Shown piece after piece: positions 35,208 through 43,394 of a stretch of 64,000 nucleotides of DNA. Position 1 is the stretch's first letter. Every line of letters starts with the position of its first letter. Below the pieces are notes generated by a model that had not been told where the DNA came from, did not search any database, and saw only the letters and a program-made list of their open reading frames with translations. The translations under genes were made by a program, and so were the position numbers. Source of the DNA: JBCBKL01 sp963922565 (lineage in GTDB: Bacteria > Pseudomonadota > Alphaproteobacteria > Rhodobacterales > Rhodobacteraceae); assembly GCA_963922565.1 (NCBI GenBank), contig CAWUIQ010000014.1, positions 1-64,000 on the forward strand, given 5' to 3'.

Positions 35208-35915
35208 TTGCAGGACTTTGCGGCGTCCATTTCCATCGCGTGGTCGTTGGTCGTGTCTGCGGATCCGGCCCTGCTTGAAATCGTGCTGCTTTCCCTGCGG
35301 GTCAGTATTTCGGCGGCCCTGCTCGCCTGTCTGATCGGTCTGCCGCTCGGCGCGCTGATCGCGGTGACGCGGTTTCGGGGGCGCAATGCGGCTCTCATCC
35401 TCCTCAACGCCCTGATGGGCCTGCCACCGGTCGTGGTCGGCCTGATCGTGTATCTGCATCTTTCGCGGGCCGGTCCGCTTGGCTTTTTGGGCCTGCTCTA
35501 TACGCCCGCCGCCATGATCATCGCGCAGACGCTGCTGATCACCCCCATTGTCGCCGCCTTGTCCCGGCAGATCCTCGAAGATCTCTATGGCGAGTATCGG
35601 GAGCAATTTCTGTCGCTCGCAGTCTCGCGCTGGCAGGCAGTGCAAGCGGTTATCTGGGATGGGCGGCTGGCGCTGATGACCGTGGCGCTTGCCGGGTTTG
35701 GGCGCGCCATTGCAGAGGTTGGGGCGGTCATGATCGTCGGCGGCAATATTGACCATCTGACCCGAGTGATGACCACAGCCATCGCGCTGGAAACGTCGAA
35801 AGGAAACCTGCCGCTGGCACTGGCCTTGGGGATGATCCTGATGGCCATAGCGCTTGGCATCAACGCCGCCGTGCAAACGGCGCGGATGAGCGCGGGGAGA
35901 CTGGCCCATGCGTGA
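35208..35915 (+). CDS. tupB: tungstate ABC transporter permease
   Basis: Inner-membrane permease of the TupB type, 235 residues, with about five to six hydrophobic segments (LLEIVLLSLRVSISAALLACLIGLPLGALIAV, ALILLNALMGLPPVVVGLIVYLHLSR) and the ATPase-coupling loop EQFLSLAVSRWQAVQAVIWDGRLALMTVALAGFGRAIAEVGAVMIVGGNI. It should move tungstate across the membrane. The start is TTG at 35208, 5 bases after GGGAGGA; no ATG in frame fits. The stop overlaps the tupC start by 8 bases. Tungstate rather than molybdate is inferred from the TupA partner. Confidence 0.9.
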   Translation: MQDFAASISIAWSLVVSADPALLEIVLLSLRVSISAALLACLIGLPLGALIAVTRFRGRNAALILLNALMGLPPVVVGLIVYLHLSRAGPLGFLGLLYTPAAMIIAQTLLITPIVAALSRQILEDLYGEYREQFLSLAVSRWQAVQAVIWDGRLALMTVALAGFGRAIAEVGAVMIVGGNIDHLTRVMTTAIALETSKGNLPLALALGMILMAIALGINAAVQTARMSAGRLAHA

Positions 35916-36666
35916 TGACTATACCGCTCTGAACCTGGCCCCGGACGAAGCTGGCGCCAATACTGGTGTTTCACTTCAGGTAAGCGGCCTAAACATATGC
36001 TGTGAAAAGATTAAAATTCTGCGCGATGTGAGCATGAAAATCGACTATGGCGGCGTGACTGTGATCATGGGCCCCAATGGCGCGGGCAAAAGCGTACTGC
36101 TTCGGGCGCTCCACGGTCTGGTCGCCCCCACATCGGGCGACATCCGGTGGGATGGTCAGGCCCTCTCGCCCGCCACCCGGATGAAGCAGGCGCTTGTCTT
36201 CCAGAAACCGGTCCTGCTACGCCGCACGGCCGCGGCCAATATCGACTTCGTTCTACGCAACCGTAAATCAGCCGATCCACGGCGGCGCGACGAGTTGCTC
36301 GCTCAGGTCGGCCTGCTGGATAAGGCCGGCCAGCCAGGGCGGCTGTTGTCAGGGGGCGAACAGCAACGGCTTGCCCTTGCCCGGGCGCTCGCAACCGATC
36401 CCGAGGTCCTGCTGCTGGATGAGCCGACTGCAAGCCTTGATCCCGCATCCGAAGCCATGATCGAACGCATCGTGCTGGATGTGGCGCGCGCCGGTGTCAC
36501 GACGCTGTTCGTCACGCACAGCATCGCCCAGGCGCGCCGGATCGCGTCAGATATCGTGTTCCTGTCGCGTGGCCGGATCGCCGAGCATCAGGCTGCATCT
36601 GAATTCTTCGATAACCCCAGCACGCTCGAGGCGCGGCAATTCCTTGCCGGCCACCTGCCCTGCTGA
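35908..36666 (+). CDS. tupC: tungstate ABC transporter ATP-binding protein
   Basis: Small ABC ATPase of 252 residues. Walker A GPNGAGKSV (about residue 58), Q-loop LVFQKPVLLRRTAAANIDF, signature LLSGGEQQRLALARAL, Walker B VLLLDEPTASLDPASE, H-loop FVTHSIAQARRIA. There is no C-terminal MOP/TOBE domain, in contrast to the ModC encoded at 61226-62311; this fits TupC. It overlaps tupB by 8 bases and lies 14 bases before tupA. Confidence 0.9.
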   Translation: MRDDYTALNLAPDEAGANTGVSLQVSGLNICCEKIKILRDVSMKIDYGGVTVIMGPNGAGKSVLLRALHGLVAPTSGDIRWDGQALSPATRMKQALVFQKPVLLRRTAAANIDFVLRNRKSADPRRRDELLAQVGLLDKAGQPGRLLSGGEQQRLALARALATDPEVLLLDEPTASLDPASEAMIERIVLDVARAGVTTLFVTHSIAQARRIASDIVFLSRGRIAEHQAASEFFDNPSTLEARQFLAGHLPC

Positions 36667-36680
36667 CGGATGGATCATCG

Positions 36681-37499
36681 ATGAAGTCCCGCATCTTCGC
36701 CGCAGCATTCGCCCTTGCCGCGTCGGCCCAGACGGTGCTGGCCCAGTCCTCGATCTTTGTCCAATCGACGACATCCACCGCGAATTCCGGTCTTTACGAT
36801 CATCTGCTGCCCATTTTCGAAGCGGACACCGGTATCACCGTCAATGTGGTCTCGGTCGGCACGGGTCAGGCCATTCGTAATGCCCGGAATTGCGACGGCG
36901 ACGTGCTGCTGGTCCACGCCAAGGCAGCGGAAGAGGCGTTTGTGGCGGATGGCGGCGGGGTCGAACGGTACGACCTGATGTACAACGATTTCATCATCGT
37001 CGGACCCGCCGATGACCCGGCCGGGATCAACGGAGTGGAAGATGCCGAGACCGCGCTTTCGACCCTCGCCCGGCAGCAGGCTTTTTTTGCGTCACGCGGC
37101 GACGATTCCGGTACCCACCGAAAGGAACTGTCCCTGTGGTCTGACGCAGGCCTCGACCCGCGGGCGGCGTCGGGATCGTGGTATCGTGAAACCGGGTCGG
37201 GCATGGGCGCGACGCTCAACACAGGGATCGGGATGGGGGCCTACGTGCTGACCGACCGGGCCACCTGGATCAGTTTCGGCAACAAGCAGGACTACGAGGT
37301 CCATGTCGCCGGTGACCCGGATCTGTTCAACCAGTATGGCGTCACGCTCGTGAACCCGCAGCGCTGCGCCAACGTGAACGCCGAGGGCGGGCAGGCCTTC
37401 ATCGACTGGCTTGTTTCCGATGCCGGCCAAGGCGCGATTGCATCCTACCGGCTGGAGGGGCAGCAATTGTTCTTTCCCAATGCGTCCCCGCAGGACTAG
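36681..37499 (+). CDS. tupA: tungstate-binding periplasmic protein
   Basis: Periplasmic binding protein, 272 residues. The signal peptide MKSRIFAAAFALAASAQTVLA is followed by FVQSTTSTANSGLYDHLLPIFEADTGI, which carries the TTS-x2-NSGL oxyanion-binding motif typical of TupA, then VVSVGTGQAIRNARNCDGDVLLVHAKAAEEAFV, SRGDDSGTHRKELSLWSDAGLDP and YVLTDRATWISF. These match TupA rather than ModA. The gene is third in tupBCA; in many genomes the binding-protein gene comes first. It is followed by the regulator after 22 bases. Confidence 0.92.
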   Translation: MKSRIFAAAFALAASAQTVLAQSSIFVQSTTSTANSGLYDHLLPIFEADTGITVNVVSVGTGQAIRNARNCDGDVLLVHAKAAEEAFVADGGGVERYDLMYNDFIIVGPADDPAGINGVEDAETALSTLARQQAFFASRGDDSGTHRKELSLWSDAGLDPRAASGSWYRETGSGMGATLNTGIGMGAYVLTDRATWISFGNKQDYEVHVAGDPDLFNQYGVTLVNPQRCANVNAEGGQAFIDWLVSDAGQGAIASYRLEGQQLFFPNASPQD

Positions 37500-37521
37500 A
37501 GGCAGCGTAGAGAGGCCGGAT

Positions 37522-38391
37522 TTGACCGACGACGCACCGGAATACCTGACCGTCCCCGAACTGGCTGCATTACTGCGGATCAAAGAGCGGAAGGTCTATG
37601 ATCTCGCGTCATCCGGGCAGGTCCCGTGCTCGCGCGCGACGGGCAAGCTGCTGTTCCCACGCGCGGACGTCAAAGCATGGATCGAGGACAATCGGACCGA
37701 CATTCCGAAACCGCGGCCTAATGTGTTTCTGGGCAGTCATGATCCCCTTCTGGAATGGGCGATCAGGCAGTCGCATTGCGGGCTGCCATCGTTCTTTGAC
37801 GGATCGCTTGATGGGTTGCGCCGCTTTCAGAACCGTGAGGGGATCGCGAGCGGGTTGCATATCTATGACAGTGCGAGCGACGGATGGAACATTCCGGCAC
37901 TCGATGCGGAAGGGGTGGAAGACGCCGTGCTGATCGCCTGGGCGCGCCGACGCAGGGGTTTGGTCGTGCGGCCCGAAGCGAAGGATCAGATCCGGGTTAT
38001 CGACGACCTGAGCGGAAAGCGCATCGCCGCCCGGCAAAAGCAATCGGGCGCTGCGCTGCTGCTGGCGGATCTCTTGGCCTCAGGCGATCTAGAGGGAGAC
38101 AAGGTTTCGTTCACGGAGACAGCCCATAGCGAACAGGACGCCGTCATCACCGTCCAGCAGGGCGGTGCAGATGCGGCGTTCGGTTTGGAGGCGGTGGCGC
38201 GTCCGTTCGGCCTCCATTTCATCCCGCTGATCGAAGAGCGTTTCGATCTGCTGGTCGACCGACAAAGTTATTTCGAACCGCCAATCCAACGCCTGCTCAG
38301 CTTCTGCAAGACCACCGCGTTTCTGGAGCAGGCGGAAAACATGGGTGGCTACGACATCAGTGATCTGGGTGCAGTCCGGTGGAACGGCTGA
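37522..38391 (+). CDS. HTH regulator with a periplasmic-binding-protein-like sensor domain
   Basis: A 289-residue one-component regulator. Residues 6-58 form an excisionase/MerR-type HTH (YLTVPELAALLRIKERKVYDLASSGQVPCSRATGKLLFPRADVKAWIEDN). Residues 70-288 resemble a cytoplasmic binding-protein fold (VFLGSHDPLLEWAIRQSHCGLPSFFDGSLDGLRRF, then VIDDLSGKRIAARQKQSGAALLLADLL and DAVITVQQGGADAAFGLEAVARPFGLHFIPL). It has no signal peptide. This layout is known for regulators beside molybdate/tungstate importers, so oxyanion-dependent control of tupBCA is likely. The start is TTG at 37522 with GAGAGG upstream; 37 in-frame codons upstream lie inside tupA. Confidence 0.8.
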   Translation: MTDDAPEYLTVPELAALLRIKERKVYDLASSGQVPCSRATGKLLFPRADVKAWIEDNRTDIPKPRPNVFLGSHDPLLEWAIRQSHCGLPSFFDGSLDGLRRFQNREGIASGLHIYDSASDGWNIPALDAEGVEDAVLIAWARRRRGLVVRPEAKDQIRVIDDLSGKRIAARQKQSGAALLLADLLASGDLEGDKVSFTETAHSEQDAVITVQQGGADAAFGLEAVARPFGLHFIPLIEERFDLLVDRQSYFEPPIQRLLSFCKTTAFLEQAENMGGYDISDLGAVRWNG

Positions 38392-38403
38392 CGGTTTTGC
38401 CGA

Positions 38404-40332
38404 TCACGACTTGGGCCGACTGACTGGCACGGTTCTGTCTTCGCGCAGCATACCTGCCCCCGGAAGCTTTCTATCCATGAATTCAATGGCCTCTGCGCCA
38501 TAGTTGAACCAGAATCGCTCTGTCGCTGTCTCCCTGATACGCAACCCGTCCGGCAGGTCGACCAGCGTTAACGAAGCTTGAGCCGCCAGTCGAACCACGC
38601 GGGACCAGGCCACGCTGTCCCCCCAACCCGCGACATAGATCTGTCCTTGCGCCAGCCGCACGGCAAATGGACGGCCGGACATGTCGGCGATCAGCACCTC
38701 CCCGTCACCTTCCAGATGCTCAACATATCGTTCGACCTGACCGCCACCCTCAAGGGCCCGTGCCATGTCAGCCCGGATGCTTTCGACCCGGGTGACCCTC
38801 AAATCAGAGCCGGGCAGCGCAGGCGGTAGCGGGACGGGAATGCTGAATTCCCCGTCACGCACGGCGCTGCGGGGGCCCAGCACGACCTGACCGTCAGCAG
38901 CCATCAGCGCCGCCTTCAGATCATCCGGCATGTGCATCAGGCCCGGAACCATGATCAGATCGTATCCACTGAAATCGCGGGTGGTCGCGGCAACGATATC
39001 GATCGAAAGCCCGAGCGCGCGTAACGCCCGATAAACATCGAAGACCAACCCGAAATAGCTGTTCCCTTCTCCATGGGGCTGCACCGCCCACGCGGCATCG
39101 GCATCGTAGTCGAAGAGCAGCGCGACCGGCGCCTGGGCAGGCTCAACATCGGGTGCATCGGCCAGTTCCGCAGTGACGGCCCGCGCCTCTTCGAAAGCCT
39201 CGGCCTCGGAATGGTCAGGACGCAAGAGGCCGGCATGCATCTGCTCCTGCGCGAACGGCGCCTGCCGCCAGCGGAAATAGCACACCGCTTCGGCCCCGTG
39301 GGCGAATGCCTCCCACGTCCAGAGCCGGACCATACCGGGCAATGGCGCGGGATTGCGCGGTGCCCAGTTCACCGGCCCAGGCTGCTGTTCCATCACCCAC
39401 CATCGACCCCGGCCAACGGCGCGGTAAAGGTCGTGGTGAAACGCCTGAAAATCGGGATCGCCCTGATGCGCATAGGCGCGTTGATGGGCGGGCGACGCGC
39501 CGACCCGGTCCTCCAGAAACCCCAGCGGATAGCTGTCCCATGTCGCGAAATCGAGATCGGCCCCCACCTTGAAGTGATCGAATTCGGTGACGCGCCCCAT
39601 GTAGTTGTGGGAAATCGGCGCCTCGGAATGCCTGCGGATAATCTCGGCCTGCGCGGCATTGAAAACCACGACCTGATCCGATGAAAACCGGCGAAAGGCT
39701 AGCACGTGGGCCGGGTTCGGCTCGGTCACAGTCAGGTTGGGCAAGTCGCTCTGGTCGAAATCATCGTACTCCATCGACCAGAAGACGTTACCCCAGGCGT
39801 CGTTGAGGACACCGATGTCGCCGTACCGGTCCCGCAGCCAATGCCGAAAGGCCAGCCGTGCGGCGTCAGAATAGCTGAGGATGGTATCGTGGCATCCATA
39901 TTCATTGTCAGTCTGCCATGCGGCGACATGCGGATTGGGCCCATAGCGCTGCGCGACCGCCTCGACGATCCGGCGGCATTCGTCCAGATATCCCGCGTGG
40001 CTGAAGCAATAGTGCCGCCGCGAGCCAAAGCCGCGCGGACGCCCCTCGGCATCAACGGCGATCATGTCGGGGTATTTGTCGACGACCCATCGGGGCGGCG
40101 TCGCGGTCGGTGTACCAAGAACAACCTTCAGCCCCGCCTGACCCAGAACGTCGATGGCCCGATCAAGCCAAACCCAGTCGAACTGCCCCTCGGTCGGTTC
40201 CATGCGCTTCCACGCAAACTCTCCGATACGAACCCAGGTCAAACCCAGATCGACCATACGCCGTGCGTCGTCGGCCCAAACCTCTTCGGGCCAGTGTTCG
40301 GGATAATAGCAGACACCCAAGCTGCGCTTCAC
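38404..40332 (-). CDS. GH42 beta-galactosidase
   Basis: Glycoside hydrolase family 42 beta-galactosidase, 642 residues, the normal size. It starts KRSLGVCYYPEHWPEEVWADDARRMVDLGLTWVRIGEFAWKRMEP, the classic GH42 N-terminus. The acid/base Glu is in AAWQTDNEYGCHDT (about residue 148), and the likely nucleophile Glu is in WVMEQQPGPVNWAP (about residue 310). A trimerisation domain (PVALLFDYDADAAWAVQP) and a C-terminal beta domain follow. It has no signal peptide, so it acts on imported galactosides. The start is GTG at 40332, overlapping the lactonase stop by 4 bases (GTGA). It is last gene of the galactoside operon. Confidence 0.93.
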   Translation of the reverse strand: MKRSLGVCYYPEHWPEEVWADDARRMVDLGLTWVRIGEFAWKRMEPTEGQFDWVWLDRAIDVLGQAGLKVVLGTPTATPPRWVVDKYPDMIAVDAEGRPRGFGSRRHYCFSHAGYLDECRRIVEAVAQRYGPNPHVAAWQTDNEYGCHDTILSYSDAARLAFRHWLRDRYGDIGVLNDAWGNVFWSMEYDDFDQSDLPNLTVTEPNPAHVLAFRRFSSDQVVVFNAAQAEIIRRHSEAPISHNYMGRVTEFDHFKVGADLDFATWDSYPLGFLEDRVGASPAHQRAYAHQGDPDFQAFHHDLYRAVGRGRWWVMEQQPGPVNWAPRNPAPLPGMVRLWTWEAFAHGAEAVCYFRWRQAPFAQEQMHAGLLRPDHSEAEAFEEARAVTAELADAPDVEPAQAPVALLFDYDADAAWAVQPHGEGNSYFGLVFDVYRALRALGLSIDIVAATTRDFSGYDLIMVPGLMHMPDDLKAALMAADGQVVLGPRSAVRDGEFSIPVPLPPALPGSDLRVTRVESIRADMARALEGGGQVERYVEHLEGDGEVLIADMSGRPFAVRLAQGQIYVAGWGDSVAWSRVVRLAAQASLTLVDLPDGLRIRETATERFWFNYGAEAIEFMDRKLPGAGMLREDRTVPVSRPKS

Positions 40333-41153
40333 AGGATCACCTGATGTTCTGCCTGGCCCTTGACGTCGAGTTCGATAGCAAAGGTCATGCCGCCCTGCCC
40401 TTCGTCCACGCCGTCCGCGGCGCTGGTGACAAACAGCGTGGACAGGTGGGGCCCGCCAAAGGCCGGACACGAGGCTTGCGTCGCCGGAACCTCGACCGCG
40501 TGCAGACACGAACCATCGGCATCATAACAAGCGACCAGGGACGCACCCCATTGTGCATTCCAGAACCCTCCCCCGGCATCGACGACCGCGCCGTCGGGGT
40601 TCAGGCCATCCTCACGCAGATCAAGGAATTCTTCGGGCTCGCCTTTGGGCCATCCATGATCGTCCAGCACTTGGCGCATCACGCGGCGCGTCCACGTATC
40701 GGCGAAATATGCATGGGATCCATCAGGCGAGAAACAGATCGCATTGCTGACGGTGATGTCCGGATATAGCTTGCGCAGCTCACCGCGATAATACCGATAG
40801 ATCGCCCCCGCCCGCGGTTCGGCGGCCTTGCCCATCGTCCCGATCCAGAAGCCGCCAAAAGGGTCGGCCCGGCCATCGTTGGAACGTGTCGCCGGGTTAT
40901 CAGCCTCAAGCGGCACGACCCGCTCGCGTTCACCCAAACGGATGTCAAAGCGCCAGAGCGCGGATTCAGATGCCATCAGAAGCGTGTCCTCATCGACCCA
41001 ACCGGCTGAACTGACATGTTCATCGAACTCCCAAATCTGAGATTTCGAAAGCAACCGCTTGCCAAGGATATCGAACCAGAAAAGCTCTTGCCGTTTCGGG
41101 TGCCAAAGCGGTCCCTCACCAAGCGCGCAAACCCTGTCGTCAAAGACCTGCAT
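40329..41153 (-). CDS. SMP-30/gluconolactonase-family sugar lactonase
   Basis: SMP-30/gluconolactonase/LRE family beta-propeller, 274 residues. Metal ligands are visible: Glu in ALGEGPLWHP (about residue 13), Asn in NPATRSNDGRADPFGGFWIGTM, Asn in ITVSNAICFSPDG and Asp in LNPDGAVVDAGGGFW. In this operon it most probably opens D-galactono-lactone to D-galactonate, the second step of the De Ley-Doudoroff pathway; an arabinonolactone activity is possible. ATG at 41153 was chosen over the TTG one codon upstream; it shares a base with the aldolase stop (TGATG). Confidence 0.87.
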   Translation of the reverse strand: MQVFDDRVCALGEGPLWHPKRQELFWFDILGKRLLSKSQIWEFDEHVSSAGWVDEDTLLMASESALWRFDIRLGERERVVPLEADNPATRSNDGRADPFGGFWIGTMGKAAEPRAGAIYRYYRGELRKLYPDITVSNAICFSPDGSHAYFADTWTRRVMRQVLDDHGWPKGEPEEFLDLREDGLNPDGAVVDAGGGFWNAQWGASLVACYDADGSCLHAVEVPATQASCPAFGGPHLSTLFVTSAADGVDEGQGGMTFAIELDVKGQAEHQVIL

Positions 41154-41761
41154 CAACCCTCCAGGGCGGCATCATAAGCGGCGACGATTTCGGCCCCGCG
41201 GCGGCCGACCTCGTCCGCCGATAGTCCGGGTTTGTAGAGGGCCGAACCGATGCCGAACCCGGTGGCGCCAACCGCAAACCAGTCGGCAAAGTTCTCGGGT
41301 GCGGCCCCACCAACGGCATAGGTCTTGACCGCTTTAGGCAAGACCGCCCGGATCGCTTTCAGCCCCGCCGGCCCCATAAGCTCGGCCGGAAACATCTTGA
41401 GCGCATCAGCCCCGAACCCAAGCGCCGCGAAGCATTCGCTGGGCGTGTAAACACCGGGATAGGAGGCGAGCCCCGCCCCCTTCGTCGCGGCGATGACCGC
41501 CCCGTTGCAGTCCGGTGAGACGACCATGCGGGCACCGATGCGGGCCAGTTCCTCGACATCAGCCACGGTCAGAACGGTCCCCGCCCCGATGAGCGCGCGA
41601 TCACCGCAAGCCTCAACCATCGCGGCAATGCTGTCGAAGGGATCGGGCGAGTTCAGCGGCACCTCGATCTTGTCGATCCCGGCGCCGATCAAGGCTTCGC
41701 AAACCGGCACAGCCTCGTCGGGGGTGATGCCGCGCAGAATGGCAATGATCTCGCGGCTCAT
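41153..41761 (-). CDS. dgoA: 2-dehydro-3-deoxy-6-phosphogalactonate aldolase
   Basis: KDPGal aldolase (EC 4.1.2.21), 202 residues, a class I aldolase of the KDPG/KHG family. It cleaves KDPGal to pyruvate and glyceraldehyde-3-phosphate. Motifs: AILRGITPDEAVPVCEALIGAGIDKIEVPLNSPDP (with the general-base Glu), GAGTVLTVADVEEL, VVSPDCNGAVIAATKGAGL, and the Schiff-base Lys in ADALKMFPAELMGPAG (about residue 126). The KMFPAE form (rather than KFFPAE) is typical of DgoA. It overlaps the dgoK stop by 4 bases. Confidence 0.93.
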   Translation of the reverse strand: MSREIIAILRGITPDEAVPVCEALIGAGIDKIEVPLNSPDPFDSIAAMVEACGDRALIGAGTVLTVADVEELARIGARMVVSPDCNGAVIAATKGAGLASYPGVYTPSECFAALGFGADALKMFPAELMGPAGLKAIRAVLPKAVKTYAVGGAAPENFADWFAVGATGFGIGSALYKPGLSADEVGRRGAEIVAAYDAALEG

Positions 41762-42627
41762 GCCCCCTCCAACGCCTTATGGGCAGCACAAAGGCCAAGA
41801 AGGGTCATCTCGTCTCCCTCCGCCAGCGTTACCGGAACACCCTGAAGTTCCAGCGCCTGCTTGTAGGCCCCGGCCACCCGATGGGCCCCGACCACCGCGA
41901 CATGCTGACCCAGCCAATAGGGGCGCATCGCGGCAAGCTCGGCCCCAATGAGAAGACCGGAAAGGCGCGCATAGGCTGTTGTCGATGCAGTTCCGTGCAG
42001 CAATCCGCCGGCGCGGATCCCGAATAAAGCGGCGGCAAGAGTTTCGGGGCGCGACATCGTCTCGGCCAAGGCGCCTTGAAACGCCTCATCATCCCAGCCC
42101 TCGATTAGCGAATGGCGCAGCACGGAATGTTCACAAAGCAATGCGAACAATTCGCCCGTCATGGCGGTGCGGAAACTCACGATTTCACCGGCACTGATAT
42201 GCGCCCACTTCGTGTGGGTGCCGGGCAGGCAGATCACACCATCAAAATCGGGGTGTCGCGAAAGGAAGCCGGCAATCTGCGTCTCTTCTCCGCGCATGAC
42301 TTCGGGCGGCTGCTCCTGACGAAGACCGGGCAGGATATGCACGCCGTCCACCTGGGTTGCCTGCTCCAGACCGGGTGGTGCGCAGGGCACTGACACGTAT
42401 GGGGCCTCGGCCCAGCCCTGCCGTGAACCTACCATGCCGCAGGCGATCACCGGCCATGATCCCTTGCCAACAAGCTTATGCAAAGCGGGCGCGAAATCTT
42501 CAGGCCGCAGCCTGCCCATACCGTCCTCTGATTCATGGCGATCAAGAACCACGTCATCGGCGCTCATCTCCCACACACGCAAATGCGATGTTCCCCAGTC
42601 GACAGCGATCCAGTCCGGCCCGGTCAT
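41758..42627 (-). CDS. dgoK: 2-dehydro-3-deoxygalactonokinase
   Basis: KDGal kinase (EC 2.7.1.58), 289 residues, of the DgoK family (ASKHA fold). It begins DWIAVDWGTSHLRVWEM, with the phosphate-binding DWGTS motif, followed by PVIACGMVGSRQGWAEAPYV, GVICLPGTHTKWAHI (conserved GTHTKW) and a C-terminal VVGAHRVAGAYKQAL segment. It phosphorylates KDGal before the aldolase step. ATG at 42627 was chosen because the family N-terminus starts there; the start overlaps the SDR stop by 4 bases. Confidence 0.93.
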   Translation of the reverse strand: MTGPDWIAVDWGTSHLRVWEMSADDVVLDRHESEDGMGRLRPEDFAPALHKLVGKGSWPVIACGMVGSRQGWAEAPYVSVPCAPPGLEQATQVDGVHILPGLRQEQPPEVMRGEETQIAGFLSRHPDFDGVICLPGTHTKWAHISAGEIVSFRTAMTGELFALLCEHSVLRHSLIEGWDDEAFQGALAETMSRPETLAAALFGIRAGGLLHGTASTTAYARLSGLLIGAELAAMRPYWLGQHVAVVGAHRVAGAYKQALELQGVPVTLAEGDEMTLLGLCAAHKALEGA

Positions 42628-43394
42628 CCTGAAACCACCACGCCTCCGTCCACGACCAGCGCCTGACCCGTCATCATGCGACTGGCCTCTGAAGCGAGGA
42701 ACAGCGTTGCATCGACGATATCGCGGGGCACGAGGTGTTCCTTGAGGCATTGGCGGTCGAGATGGGCGGCCAGGTCTTCGGGCGTGGCCCACAGATCCAT
42801 CTGCCGCTGTGTCAGCACCCAGCCCGGCATAAGCGCGTTGACGCGGATGCCATCGGGCCCGAGTTCGCGGGCGAGGCCGCGCGTCAGCCCGGTGATCCCG
42901 GCCTTGGCAGCGACATAGCCCGGGTATCCCGCATTGCCCATCATGTAGCTGATGGAGGAAAAGTTGATGATGGCCCCATACCCTGCGGCCTTCATTCCGG
43001 GTGCCGCGGCCTGCGCGGTAAAGAAATGCGGGCGCAGGTTAATGGCCTGCCCTCTGTCCCAGTCTTCAACGCTGTAATCCGGGGTCTTGTGGCGGGTGTC
43101 GTTGGCGGCATTGTTCACCAGCCTTGTGATGGGGCCATGAGCCTCTTCCGCCTGCACCATCGCGGCCCTGAGCGCGCCGATATCGGTGATGTCGCATGGC
43201 ATGAAGAGCGGCTTGATCCCGTGCTTTTCCGCCATCTCATCGCAGAATGCCATCGCATCCGAGCGCTGGACAAAGGCGACCTTTGCGCCCTGTTCAATGA
43301 ACCCTTCGGTCAGGGATGCACCGATGCCTGCACCACCGCCAGTGATAAACACCGACGTATCCTTGAGATCGTGGAACGTGACGAATTCGCTCAT
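42624..43394 (-). CDS. SDR-family D-galactose 1-dehydrogenase (predicted)
   Basis: Short-chain dehydrogenase, 256 residues. The NAD(P) site TGGGAGIG is at about residue 18, VNNAAND at about 92, and the catalytic Ser (FSSISYM) with YVAAK (Tyr-x3-Lys, about 155-159) follows. Sequence and context fit the rhizobial GalD type, which oxidises D-galactose to D-galactono-lactone, the first step of the pathway completed by the neighbouring lactonase, kinase and aldolase. Substrate is inferred from context; SDR specificity cannot be read from motifs alone. It overlaps dgoK and the GH4 gene by 4 bases each. Confidence 0.82.
   Translation of the reverse strand: MSEFVTFHDLKDTSVFITGGGAGIGASLTEGFIEQGAKVAFVQRSDAMAFCDEMAEKHGIKPLFMPCDITDIGALRAAMVQAEEAHGPITRLVNNAANDTRHKTPDYSVEDWDRGQAINLRPHFFTAQAAAPGMKAAGYGAIINFSSISYMMGNAGYPGYVAAKAGITGLTRGLARELGPDGIRVNALMPGWVLTQRQMDLWATPEDLAAHLDRQCLKEHLVPRDIVDATLFLASEASRMMTGQALVVDGGVVVSG

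Noticed and set aside
41758..42627. Reading the DgoK protein as a general sugar kinase or a rhamnulokinase paralogue
   Set aside because: The DWGTS and GTHTKW motifs and the coupling to KDPGal aldolase are specific for DgoK; it is not an FGGY kinase.
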